A stretch of 64,000 nt of DNA from the NCBI GenBank assembly GCA_030704615.1, contig CM060731.1, positions 47,924,001-47,988,000 of the forward strand, written 5' to 3'. Below, piece by piece: positions 22,281 to 32,800 of the stretch. The notes under the pieces are model-generated. The model was not told where the DNA came from. It ran no database searches and saw only the letters and a list, made by a program, of their open reading frames with translations. The stretch comes from Takakia lepidozioides. Lineage: Eukaryota; Streptophyta; Takakiopsida; Takakiales; Takakiaceae. Position numbers and translations under genes: made by a program. Each line of letters starts with the position of its first letter. Positions within the stretch are counted from its first letter, which is position 1.

Positions 22281-22830
22281 GGATGAAGGCATATGCCTTC
22301 TGGACTTGTTTGGCGGGATCAACACTGGATTGGCTACAGTGCTGCAGGCAGGTGTACGAGTTCGATGTTACCTATATGTGGAGAGGGATTAGACTACACG
22401 ACGCGTCTCAATACGCCATATTGCTTAGTTGGTACAGCAGTACCCTGATTTGTTGCCAGTGTCTGCAGTTCGTGGATACCAACAAGCCTTGCCAGCAGAC
22501 ATTTCGTTGCTGGGGGCGCAGGATTTGGAGCAGGTTGACTCCATTGATCTGGTAGTGGCAGGTTGGCCCTGCCAAGGGCATTCATCAGCCGGGCATGGCA
22601 ATGGATTGCGAGACTCAAGGACGGGTCTGTTTTGGGAGATGGTGCGGGTTTTGCGCCACTTGCAGCTTCATCAAGCTGTATCTCCAGCATACATCTTGGA
22701 GAATGTGCCACTGATGGGTGATTCTTGGGCCAGGGTGATGGCCAGTGTGCATCAAGTCTGGTCGTGGCTTGGGTCAGCAGTGTTGCTGGATGCAGCTGCA
22801 GTGGGGTCACGGGCTCATTGTCCACGGCGA
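22281..22830 (+). pseudogene. cytosine-C5 DNA methyltransferase-like domain, N-terminal half, inside gypsy pol
   Basis: Motif I: GICLLDLFGGINTGLATVL (22285-22340), the S-adenosylmethionine loop. Motif IV: DLVVAGWPCQGHS with the catalytic Cys in PCQ at 22566-22574. Motif VI: YILENVPLMG (ENV, about 22690-22716). A motif VIII-like GSRAHCPRR ends at 22830, where the frame passes directly into the integrase zinc domain. Two in-frame stops (22390, 22426) lie between motifs I and IV. The order of motifs is that of active C5 methyltransferases. The later motifs IX-X are absent here but occur at 26300-26600. Methyltransferase capture by retrotransposons is, to my memory, reported from some algae and dinoflagellates; I could not check it for this lineage. 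Confidence 0.88.
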
Positions 22831-23880
22831 CATTTTGGGGTGCGACGCACTCATAGTCTACTGCAGGGGCAGTATTGGTGGCGTGGTATGCACACAGAGG
22901 TGCAACAATTTGTGGCTAGGTGCATGGTGTGTGACAGGGTGCGTGCTTCATTCAACGCCCCTACTTCACAATTGCACCTTCTTCCGATCATGGGATTGGG
23001 CTACATGTGGAGTCTTGACTTCGCAGGGCCGTTGCCACTGACCACGCGCCACAACAAGTACGTGTTGGTGATGGTGGAACACTTCTCCAAGTGGATCGAG
23101 TTGGTTCCATTGCCTGATAAGGCTAGTGAGGGAGCCGCATATGCATTCTTGGATTGTGTACTTAGCCGATTCAGTGCTCCAGCTGAGGTACTCACGGACC
23201 AAGGGAGAGAGTTCTTGGGGGAGTTTCAGGCTTTGTGTGACAAGGCCTTGATAGACCACCGCACCACTTCTCGGGATCATCCTGAGGCCGATGGCTTGGC
23301 AGAGAGAGTTGTTCAGACAATAAAGAGGGGTTTGCGCAAGTATGGCTTGCAGAAGGGACACCTAGGAGATTGGGACCTTCAATTACCTTGGTTAGCCATG
23401 GGTTACAGGTTCAGTAAGCAAGCATCACTTGTCTCCTTCTCACCATACTTTCTTCTCTTTGGCCGAGAGCCGGATTTGCCTACATCCATTCGTAGAGAAG
23501 CTGCTACAGTTCTTAACCTTGACGATCCGGACGTGTGGGCACGTGCATGTGATCAGCGTGCAGAGTTGTTCAAGAAAGTCATGCCCATAGCTTTCGAGAA
23601 CCTTGTCATTGCCCAACATCGTGATACGTTGAGGTATGCTACCATACGTGGTGGGGGCTATCGTCCTGGGGTTCGGAGATTCAACCATGGTGACTATGTC
23701 TATCTGCAGCAGACTGCTCCTACGACCTTGGATGTGACTGCAGGACGTGTTATTTTGAGGGTTCGAGAGGTCTTGCCCTCAGGCGTCTTGATTCTGGAGG
23801 GTCGGGATGGCATAACTTGGAAGGACCATGTGCGTAATCGTGCGCCATGTCACCTTCCAAATGTCGATGGCAAGATTGAC
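22831..23880 (+). pseudogene. gypsy integrase (H2C2 remnant and DDE core)
   Basis: Begins HFGVRRTHSLLQGQYWW, the second His onward of the zinc-binding H2C2 region, with CMVCDRV. The core has WSLDFAGPLP (first Asp), VLTDQGREFLGEF (second Asp) and HPEADGLAERVVQTIKRGL (Glu), followed by VSFSPYFLLFGREPDLP and the C-terminal GYRPGVRRFNHGDYVYLQQ (GPY/F-like) module. The open frame is continuous with the methyltransferase part from 22429 to 24057, although reverse transcriptase and RNase H should lie between them. This indicates an internal deletion or relocation with a fused, uninterrupted frame. Confidence 0.92.
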
Positions 23881-23904
23881 CCAAACCTGGCAGTGGTATC
23901 TGCA

Positions 23905-24057
23905 AGTTTGAGGTGCATATTGTGTGGGTCTGCTAGAGGGGCAGCCACCATGCTGGTGTGTGATCGATGCTCTAAAGGTTGGCATATGGGATGCTTGACT
24001 CCACCTCTTGAGATGGTTCCGGATGGGGATTGGTTATGTCCACATTGCATTGGATAG
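23905..24057 (+). pseudogene. C-terminal PHD finger of the gypsy integrase
   Basis: In the same frame as the integrase and ending at its stop. The Cys/His order C-ILC, MLVCDRC, GWHMGC, WLCPHC matches a C4HC3 PHD finger, with the conserved Trp two residues before the last pair. PHD fingers read histone H3 tails. Here it takes the place where many plant gypsy elements have a chromodomain, so it may steer integration to marked chromatin; that role is inference. All eight metal ligands appear present. Confidence 0.85.
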
Positions 24058-24404
24058 TGGGAGTGGATACAACCATGGAAGGCTAACAAGAAACGCAAGG
24101 CCAAGTTACTAGGAGACCTTGAACACACGAGATCCTGGCTCAAGTTCACAGATTACAAGACGACGACTAACGATGGGGCTACTCTTGTACCCGGCCTCTT
24201 GGTCTATAGAGTTTGAGTACAATAGGGACAGTGATAGAGGACTTAGTACGGCTGTGGCTATTACATCTTGTAGCTATCTGGAGTTAGAGGGACCTATCTA
24301 CCAGCTAGGGGGGCGATTGTGGCAGACTACTTTATTGTGCATATATGCATGGTGTGGTTTGGACAATGATGTAGTTGTATAGCGATATGTATGCGCACGA
24401 CAGC
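24058..24404. other. 3' untranslated part of the gypsy block, with an 89-bp segment repeated after the LTR-like repeat
   Basis: No gene. A purine run 'agctaggggggcga' at about 24302-24315 resembles a polypurine tract. Immediately after it, 24316-24404 ('ttgtggcagactacttta...') is repeated almost exactly at 24755-24842, so the 350-bp repeat is sandwiched between two copies of the same segment. Confidence 0.6.
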
Positions 24405-24754
24405 TGTCAAGTTAAATAAACACAGTGTGAAACTAACTAGAATAAAGCTAGTTATTTGTATTTAACACTTGGATTTAGTTCAAGTGTTAAGTCAGGTGTC
24501 AAGTTTAGTTTGACACCTGAACCGTCTTATCTTCACGAGAGCATCAGTCGTGCGGCTCATCTCTCTCGAGTTGAGCCTGCACGACCGAGCTCCTTCACCG
24601 TTCAGAACCTGAGTGTGCTTACGAAGGGATGATAGGTTGTTGTGCGGTGGAGTCCCCATAGCTTGGGGTGCCCCTGGCTCGACTATTATTTTAAAGAGTG
24701 ATGGTGTTGTGTTTTGTGTTTCTCTTGTTATTTGAGTTTAGTTCTTTCTTATCA
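24405..24754 (+). repeat. 350-bp TG...CA direct repeat, right copy (candidate 3' LTR)
   Basis: Same length, ends and sequence as 5880-6229 apart from scattered substitutions. It is flanked on the left by 24316-24404 and on the right by a copy of that segment (24755-24842), not by a short target duplication. Confidence 0.8.
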
Positions 24755-24842
24755 TTGTGGCAGACTACTTTATTGTGCATATATGCGTGGTGTGGTTTGG
24801 ACAGCGATGTAGTTGTGTAGCGATATGTATGCGCAGGACAGG
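24755..24842 (+). repeat. copy of the 24316-24404 segment
   Basis: Begins 'ttgtggcagactactttatt' and ends 'atgcgcaggacag'. It differs from the upstream copy at only a few positions. It may mark a recombination or template-switch event around the 350-bp repeat. Confidence 0.85.
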
Positions 24843-24897
24843 GCAGATGATGCGTGCAGGGGTGAAGGCCAACCACATCACATCTGTTTGCGTTTGC

Positions 24898-25165
24898 AAT
24901 GTATGTGCGAGCTTGGCAGCCCTGGCATGTGAGGACACTATGTGAGGCAGGGCAACTAAAAGAGGCTCTACAGATTTTGAGCGAAGGAGGCATTTCTGCA
25001 GATTCACATACTTATGTTTGTCTCTTGCATAAGTGCATCAAGATGCAAGGCCTTGAAGCTGGAAAGCATGAGCACTCTCACATTCTCCAAACTGGATTCA
25101 ATCCCGATTCCCACCGTTTTTCTGCTCAACACCCTGGTCAGCAGGTATGTTAAAGGCGCCATCCT
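24898..25165 (+). pseudogene. PPR gene remnant 2
   Basis: Almost the same DNA as 5500-5740: 'cagccctggcatgtg(a/g)ggacactatgtgaggcagggcaact', then EGGISADSHTYVCLLHKCIK and KHEHSHILQTGFNP. It is shorter than remnant 1 and breaks off within the next module near 25165 after a frame change. Both PPR pieces are in the same orientation, and each touches or nearly touches a 350-bp repeat, but on opposite sides. Confidence 0.85.
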
Positions 25166-26190
25166 GGAGCCTCCGATGTGTCAGCAGAGATGCCCCCATC
25201 TCCGACCCCTGCCATCTCAATGTCTTTTCATGCTAAGGGAGAACACTCACCCCTTTTCCCAGCCTTGGCTGCTCCCCCCCCCCTCTCCTTGACAAACAGA
25301 TTTCACATTGTGTGCATTGAATTCTCATCACTTCCTGATGCTCATCTGCTTAATTTGTTCCCACATATATCACATGACTCCTCCCCAATACGATGGCCCT
25401 CTATCTTCACCATGCATATGCTGATTATCAAGCTCGTCTCTTTAAAGTGCATACACAAGGACTGGTCTCCTGATTCTACCAGTTTCAGCCCACCTCTACC
25501 TTATCACACTGGACCTCTTCATAAACATTTATTGTTTACATTCATGTGTATACTATTATACCAGAACCACACAATGTCTACCTAGCATGTATATTTCTCC
25601 CCAATTAAATGACAAGGTCTTGTTCCTTGATACCATCTACACCATATATTTGATGCCCCTTGATCACCGTTCTAATCATCATCTTCTTTTTTCAGGTTCA
25701 GTTTCAAGCAAGAATTACTCAGCATCATCGATCTCCCCCCCCAAGCTGCTTGGGCATTTGGGCTCTCCCTATTTCAAACAACCTCACACCAATATTACTC
25801 TCTACTCTCCATGATTTTACACCAAAATTTTTACTCCATGTTTCTAGTCAATGTCTCTCACAAGCACCACTTCACTATTCATCGTCTCCTAGACGATTAG
25901 CATCCATCATCTACTCGTCATCGCTTCCTAAAACTCTTATCCTTTAAAAAAAAAATTCTATAATACTTCATCGATATTATTATAGAAATGCTATGGGTAA
26001 AGTTGTTCATACTTACTACACTGTGAGATCCTTCAGTTGCTTCTTTGACTCATCTTTCACTACAAAAAGGATGTAAGATGTAAGAGGATCTGCGCTCAGA
26101 TGTACATAGCCAACTCCCGTCTCAAACTAAAATTTAGACAAGTATTTGTGCTTCACAATAAGAAGTAGAAGGAGAGAGACTTGAAACCAA
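25166..26190. other. AT-rich spacer, nothing recognised
   Basis: Pyrimidine-rich DNA with only short frames (around 25178-25947) that do not resemble known proteins. 'cactacaaaaagga' at 26056 looks like a CACTA-type start but has no partner that I could find. No RNA gene or tandem repeat is seen. Confidence 0.5.
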
Positions 26191-26197
26191 ATTGTGA

Positions 26198-26668
26198 TTG
26201 TTGCTGTTGCGATGTTCCACCTCCTTGTCATGTGATGGGGTGCAGCGGCCAGTACACCTCACAGTGGATAGCATTTTGGACACAGGGAGGCAGTCTCAAC
26301 GTGTGAGACACGATGACCGTTCGCATTTGGCAGTGGTCAACAGGGTGGGTCAACCACGAGCAGCATTACCTACACTGCTCAGCTTCCCAGGATCCCATGC
26401 TTTTCGGGATGGTGGACCTAGCCTCTTGTGGGATAGCCAGTTGCAACAATTAGTGGAGCCCAATGTTGACGAGCGCGAGCGGTCGATTGGTTTTACCACT
26501 GGTACCATGGCGGTGCCATCTCTTTCTGAGGCATCACGTCGTCAGGTGTTGGGGCAAGCAATGGATCTCAATTGCTTGACCTGGATTATCAGCTTGGCTA
26601 TGGCTGAGCAGCGCAGAGTACAGAGTACACTTCCCTTCATGGTCTCCCTGCCTACCGAGACGATATAG
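26198..26668 (+). pseudogene. cytosine-C5 methyltransferase-like domain, C-terminal half (gypsy block B)
   Basis: Encodes RPVHLTVDSILDTGRQSQRV, then ALPTLLSFPGSHAFRDGG, VEPNVDERERSIGFTTGT and SEASRRQVLGQAMDLNCLTW. The ERERxxGFxxGT and RRxxLGxAMDxNxLxWI patterns are motif IX/X-like, the target-recognition border and final SAM-pocket motif of C5 methyltransferases. Length and position make it the continuation of the half at 22281-22830. A stop follows at 26668. Confidence 0.75.
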
Positions 26669-27058
26669 GCAGCGAGTGGGGGCGAGCAGGTGAGGACCAC
26701 GAGGTGCAGGCCGCATCCATGGCACACGTGGGAGGTGCTCGAGGTTCAGAATGAGTTGGCAGCCAAGGCGGCGGTGATGGATCAGGTTGGGGATTTTTCT
26801 CGGGTTGAGGAGGTCCTCAAGGATGGGATGATGGGGCAGGGTGAGACATTGTCACTGATAGAGGAGGCAGTGGTCACTGCTCAAGAGGTTGCAGCATAGC
26901 AACCACGGGACGCGTCTTCTACCTCTAAGCCTGCTGAACTCAAGGTTGCAGTCACGGAGGACAACTAGGAGCCTGATGTTGGACCTATAGTCACCGGAGG
27001 AGAGAGACGACGTATACGGCGATTCTTGAGGGCTTAAAGGAACTGCTTTGCCTTCAGT
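26669..27058 (+). other. linker between methyltransferase and reverse transcriptase (block B)
   Basis: Open but stop-interrupted coding-like DNA on the plus strand, Glu/Val-rich (for example SRVEEVLKDGMMGQGETLSL). No domain is recognised. It probably corresponds to the variable segment before reverse transcriptase in gypsy pol. Confidence 0.5.
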
Positions 27059-28303
27059 TTGAAGGACTTAGGAGCACTGAAGGGTCAAGAGATTCGCATT
27101 GAATTGGCTACTGACACGCCAATCTTTCGGAGACCCTATAGATACAGTGACATGGAGAGGTCCTTGATTCAGATGAGAACTCAGGACCTTTGGGAGGCTG
27201 GTTTGGTGGAGCTATCTGGGGGAGAGTATGCTTCAGCCACAGTGATGTAAGCCAAGAAGGATGTCTATGGCAATTGGACGGAGAGACGTATGTGCGGTGA
27301 TTACCGGCCTGTAAATCGTCAGACCAAGTCCGATAGGTATGCTATGCCGACACCAGATGAGATTTTTGATGCCATTGGGCATGCTAAGGTCTTTAGCACT
27401 TTGGATTTATGATCCGGATATCACTAGTTGCCGATCAAGGAGGCGGATAAGCAGAAGACGGCATTCTGGGGGATCAATGAGCACGGGAAGGATTGCCTAT
27501 ACCAGTGGCGGTTCTTACCATTTGGGCTTAAAAACGCTCCTGCAGAGTTTCAAAGAGTCATGGACAGGATTCTAGCAGGGGTGGAGTTTGCTCGGTGCTA
27601 CATAGATGACATCATCATCCAGATTGAGTATCTGGGTCACATGATATATCCTGGAGGATTGGGGGTACAGCGGACTAAGGTAGAGTCCATTGCACAGATT
27701 CCACGCCCCATGGATGTGAGCCGAGTTTGAGCTTTCATGGGGTTAGCAAACTATTATAGACGGTTTGTCAAGGGATTTAATGCCATTGCAAAGGCTCTAA
27801 CCAAGCTGACCAAGGTGGATTAGGAGTGGCAGTGGGAAGATGAGCAAGAACGAGCTTTCCAAGAGCTCAAGGCGAGGTTGACCTCGGCGCCCATCTTGAG
27901 ACGACCTATCAGGGGGCGTCTTTTTCAGCTGCATACAGATTGGAGCATGCTGGGGCTTGGAGCGGTGCTCACACAGGTGGATGATGAGGGAAGAGAGTTC
28001 GTAGTGGCTTATGCTGGTCGCTCGAACAACGCTGCAGAGGCTAAATATAGCTCATATGAGGGAGAGTGTTTAGCTGCAGTGTGGGCCGTGGCACACTTCA
28101 GGTGCTATCTATATGACAATCTCTTCACCCTTGTCACGGATCACCAACCATTCAAGTGGTTGATGGAGTCAAACAAGCTTACGGGGAAGCTTGCACGGTG
28201 GGCACTAATCGTTCAAGAATATAACTTTCAGGTTGTGCATCGACCGGGTTTGGTCAATCGCAATGCAGATGGGTTGAGTCGCAATCCACGCACGAGCCAA
28301 TAG
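27059..28303 (+). pseudogene. gypsy reverse transcriptase and RNase H (block B)
   Basis: Reverse transcriptase blocks: MCGDYRPVNRQTKSDRYAMP, KTAFWGINEHGKDCLYQWRF, LPFGLKNAPAEFQRVMD and CYIDDIII (YxDD catalytic box, 27599-27610). Directly after it, IEYLGHMI follows although about 35-40 residues normally intervene, so there is an internal deletion near 27625. The connection and RNase H have FMGLANYYRRFVKGF, LHTDWSMLGLGAVLTQ (first Asp), YSSYEGECLAAVWAV (Glu) and LVTDHQPFKWL (Asp). Several stops (27248, 27411, 27728, 27822) show it is dead. It lacks gag, protease and the integrase core nearby. Confidence 0.92.
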
Positions 28304-28384
28304 GATGATACTGGAGCTCGGTGGCATGGTGAGACGGACGAGGAGATGGTGCCCGGATGACATGCATTTGCATTTCTGTGTATC

Positions 28385-28740
28385 TTGGCAGCGGAAGGCC
28401 AGGTTGGACCTGCAACAGAAATGACTGTAGATCAAGTGTCTGAGGATCTTGAGGCCAGCAATGAGCAAGGTGGCGCCAAAGATATACATGAGGATTCAGT
28501 TGTGTTGGACTACCTCCGCAGTGGAGACACTGCAGCCACTGTGACTGCCAAGGAGAGGGATCAGATCCTACAACGAGCCAAGAGGTTCAAGTGGGAGGGG
28601 ACACACCTGCTCCGAGTGTGGGAGGATGGTCGAGTGAGGATTGTGCCTCACCCAACACAGCGGGCACGGTTAGTGCGGCATGCCATGAGGAGTACCTCTC
28701 CGCATGTGGATGGGAGGAATTCGGAACGGGAGGAATGGAT
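28385..28740 (+). pseudogene. start of integrase zinc domain (block B)
   Basis: Encodes DYLRSGDTAATVTAKERDQI, FKWEGTHLLRVWEDGRVRIV and RARLVRHAM, the segment linking RNase H to the integrase H2C2 domain in gypsy elements. A one-base loss at about 28683 would restore the expected His-Glu-Glu. Resemblance ends about 28700, which is the same place in the protein where the other block resumes at 22831. Confidence 0.75.
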
Positions 28741-28759
28741 TCCGAGTTTCAAAATCAAT

Positions 28760-29834
28760 GTACCAAATTAATTTTACCCTTGACCACAAAAGAATTTCGA
28801 AGAGTAAGTTCAAACATTTATCCTTAGTACGGGTAAGGGTAAGTAAGTGTGGCTAGGTAAAGATATAGTCGTAAATATACTCTTGCACTCAGTGTATTTC
28901 CGGAAGTTTGATAAAACCAGAATTTTTGCCCTGAAAAAGCTGTTAGGAACTCATATTTTGGTCCTCCACTAAATTGTTATATGATAGAAAATTCTGAAAT
29001 GTTTTTGAGGTGGTAGCTTACCCAGTTGGCTCACCTTCTATACCTTCACTTCTAATGGAGCTATTAAAAGTAAAGAATGTTATAGCAATCAGTGGGACTT
29101 TCTTTACTTACTTTTCTGAGCACCGGTCATTCCTTTGCTGTCCATGCAAAACAAGAGACTTTGTGGGTGTGTTTGTTCATTGGGTGACTACATGTGAGCA
29201 TGCATTTCGTTTGAAGTGAACCAACCCTTCATAACTTACTCTCTGGAGTTGTAAAGTTGTGAGATTGGAAGCAAAACAAACACTTTGAACAACTTGTGAG
29301 GGCGGAAGATGAAGAAAGAAACAATTGTTGGTGCAATCATAAGTGAATAAAATGATCAAAGCCAAAGCCGCAGGCTTCAAGTACAGTATGAATTTCCGTG
29401 CCAAGATTTTGGGCATTTCATGTCTTGGGCCCAAATTGGCCCATCAAACAACAACGTCGTCCGACATTACGGAAGAATACATGCACAGTGTGCAGAGCAG
29501 CAGATGAGGAAGAGATGAATTCGCGAGAGGGTGTGGGTTTGAGGGGGTTTTAGACTAATTTGTTGAGATAAGGTTTGCCAGCTCTGTGTGGGCGGCGTGC
29601 TTATGTCTTTGAACTTTTGAACCTTCTGCGCTTCCGTCTGTTGTGAGCCCTAAGAGGAACAACCAAAAGCCTGCACTCAGTCTCGTGGGTTTTGGAGTTC
29701 GTTCAGATACTGCAATTGGGTTGCTTGTTATTGATTGACAAGCTTCAGGAAGCTTTTCAGGATGTGGGTTTCGTCAAAGTGGGTTTGACAGAGAGGCGGC
29801 TTAGTCAGGCACTGGGGGCAGGTGGAGTCCCCCC
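28760..29834. promoter_or_regulatory. upstream region and probable 5' leader of the PAP1 gene
   Basis: No gene is recognised in this kilobase. It is moderately AT-rich to about 29450, then G-rich near 29530-29700, which fits a transcription start and leader ahead of the ATG at 29835. No TATA box can be assigned with confidence. Confidence 0.4.
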
Positions 29835-32800
29835 ATGGCTTCAGCTGCTCAGAGCTTGCGGCCCTCAGGCATATGCTTCTGCGCTTCTGTGGAGAACACA
29901 AACTTTGGTAGGAATAGTTCCAGGATTTTTCCTGGGGCGGAAGGTGCTGTGAGTTATGGAAGGTGTAGGCATATTTGTAGTGGCCATGGCAGAGAGCTCA
30001 GTCCTGGGTGCATGCGATGGGCTGCTTTGGTTTGGAGCCCCAGGAGATCGAGAAGGAAGCGGCGAATTCATCTGGGGAGCTGGCATTGTCTTCACGACAT
30101 GGTGCAGCAGGAGCTGAAGGATGGCCGAACTGGTTACTTGAAGTCGAGGAGTATGGCCAATGATGTTACTGAGAATGGAAGACGACCTGCCCATGGCATC
30201 AGAGATTCAGAGCCTGGCTTGCAAGACGACCGGGAGGAAGTGCTGGTAGCTAGCGAGGTAGGGACTAGTGGGAGACCAAGGAAGTCCAGAAGCTCAGCGC
30301 GAATGAATGGCTCCAGCGGCAGTGATGGGCGCAAAGTGACAAGGAAAAAAAAGCAGTCTTCAAAGACCGCACCCGATGAGGATGACATTACTACCAAGGC
30401 CGGTGGTTTTCTTAGTGATTACAGCGAGAGCGAGGTAGGCACGGATGTAGATGTTAGTGACGATGAGGTCCCAACTTTTTTGACTGGATCAGATGCTGAA
30501 GCAGGCAGCACTCAGGACAGTGCAGTTTCCTCAAGCATTGGAAGTAGGAGTACAACCGTAAGGGGTAATAAAGGGAATGGCGATGCCAGGCATTCCTCTG
30601 GTTCAAAAGGTGAGGTTTTTCCAGGAGAGGAAATTGACCTCCGGTTTATGTTTCTGGAGGCAGTTATGGAGCGAGCGCGAAACTCTGATGTAGAGGGCGT
30701 TGAGGAGGCTATGTTGGAGATGCAGATAGCTGGTATCAAAGCAGGCCCACGGGCTTATCATGGCCTTGTTGTGGGCTATGCTCGGGTAGGGGACACAGAA
30801 AGCGCGGTAATGTCCTCCACTTGCTCAACAAATTTGTGTTAACAGAAATATAAGGTTAACCTGATGCATCAAACTGCTGTTAAGTTTGCATGGTTTTCAG
30901 CTCGTTATCAGTGGAATCTAATCTGGAGACTGTTCACTCCACGTATATAACACAAACCAGACTCACACATTGCCACCAGACTCACATTTTGTCATGAACC
31001 AAACTTGATGATGGACAATTCAGCTCCAAGCCTTGCGGCGAACATTTGGAGCAGGAGCAAAACCATTGCCAGAGACATTTGTAGCACTGGCACGTCTGTT
31101 CGGCTCCAAAGGGCAACCCCAGCGTGGAGAAGAGATTCTAGCAGCCATGGAGAAGTTGGATCATGACCCACGCGTGGCCTGGCTTATTCTTGTTGGTCAG
31201 TACTGGGTTGCACAAGCAGTTTCTCTTAAATGTTATCTGAATCGTGGTGAAGCTGAGGGGATGAGCTTGGGAAAACTAAAAATTGCAGTATAAAGCTTGA
31301 GCTGATTTATTGGTTTGATTTCGTGAGTAGGGGGTCACACAGGGTGGTTATTGATTTGTTGCAATTACCTCGACTGCTTAATCCAGAGGAGCTCTTTAGG
31401 GCTGGCTGGCTGAAGGAGGCAAACGAAATTTTCCTCAAGGGGGCTAGAGGAGGGCTTCGTGCAACAAATGATGTCTATGATATGCTAGTGGAAGAGAACT
31501 GTAGAAGGGATGATCATGCCAATGCCATCGACATTCTTCGCTTCATGGAGTATGGTGGTCGCATGTGTACCACATTCCACTACAACTGCTTGTTGCTGGC
31601 ACAGGTAGTACATTACTTCACAAGTCCTCTTCTTGCAAGTAGACATGTAAAAGACAGCTAGTGGCTTGTGGGAAATAGACAGATCATGATTTGGACATCT
31701 GATCTTGAATTGTCTCATTGCATTGCTTGAGTATGATTTTCGTAGGTTTTCGTCCATCATTTCACGTAAGGTTTTTAAAGGACAAAAACTTCAGGGAGAA
31801 TTGCCATCTCATTATCCATCCCCGCATCAACTATTTTAAACTCCTGGTTTCAGTCAAATGTGTCTGTATGTGCACGTTGAAAGAATGTCTGTTGGTTGGA
31901 CCAGGCCAATGCGGGTGTGCCGGACATTGCAGCCATGACTTTTGAGAGCATGCAATATGGAAGAGGTTTGTATTCACCTGTGAAGGTTGCAGGGTTAGTC
32001 CATTATTCAAATCTGAGTAATCATGCTACATAATTCTTGAGAGACATCAGCCGCGGTTACATGCTAGGTATTGACGCAATTTTTTATTGGCTGTGTTAGA
32101 ACAGATGAGATGAAACCCGACACGGAATCTTACAACTGGTTGATACAGGCCCACACTCGCCACAAATTTGGTGACAGGTCAGCCTTCTATGTGAGCTTGG
32201 AATTTGCTTTATGTAGTGATTCTATGGGTGCACTACCAACACTGGGTCTACGCCCGTTTGTCCATTTGCCATACATCAGAGGCACCATTGTGGGTTGCAA
32301 AGTGAAGTTTATGACAGTTGATGCCAGTTCATAACCAGGCTTGATGGGTTCTTGTCAGAATGAAAATCTGGACTCTTACATATTTTGGTGTTTAATGTAT
32401 GGTAATGGTTGAGTTGGATAGGTGTCAGGAGGTTATTGATGTGCTTGGGGAGATGGTTGAAGACCATAAACGGGTCCTGCCAAACATGAAGACGTATGCG
32501 TAAGTATGAAATCTGCACGAGGGTTCTCTCTTGATCTTTCTTTATCTCTCACAGAGGTCTTCCATGATGAGGATTAGAAATACTTGGCAGCTTACCTGCA
32601 TGAGGCATTGACTCTTAGACACTTCCTTGAGCAATAGTTGCTTTTGGGCTGCTTGTGGAGGCTTCCTTTCTCTTTCTTGTTTCTTTCTTTCTCTTGTCCC
32701 ATAAGCTCTTTGAACTTTCCGAGACATTATTAAGTACCATTTCATTCATTTCATTTATCTATACTACTTGCAGACATGGTATCTAGTTGCATTCATGAAG

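Larger units (their letters stand above)
5880..24754 (+). mobile_element. composite Ty3/gypsy-like element interrupted by a CACTA transposon
   Basis: Two 350-bp direct repeats (5880-6229, 24405-24754) bound a region that contains, once the CACTA insertion 9603-19542 is subtracted, about 8.9 kb with gypsy gag, protease, methyltransferase-like, integrase and PHD segments. Reverse transcriptase and RNase H are missing between methyltransferase and integrase. Against a simple LTR element: the five bases outside the two repeats do not match (TGGGC versus TTGTG), no convincing tRNA primer site follows 6229, and no purine tract directly precedes 24405. The outer limits are therefore tentative; the gypsy coding content is firm. 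Confidence 0.55.

Noticed and set aside
26056-26080. CACTACAAAAAGG as another CACTA end
   Set aside because: No matching inverted end, subterminal words or 3-bp duplication could be found nearby.
30134-30739. Minus-strand frames opposite PAP1 exon 1
   Set aside because: They are shadows of a well-supported plus-strand exon with consistent splice phase.
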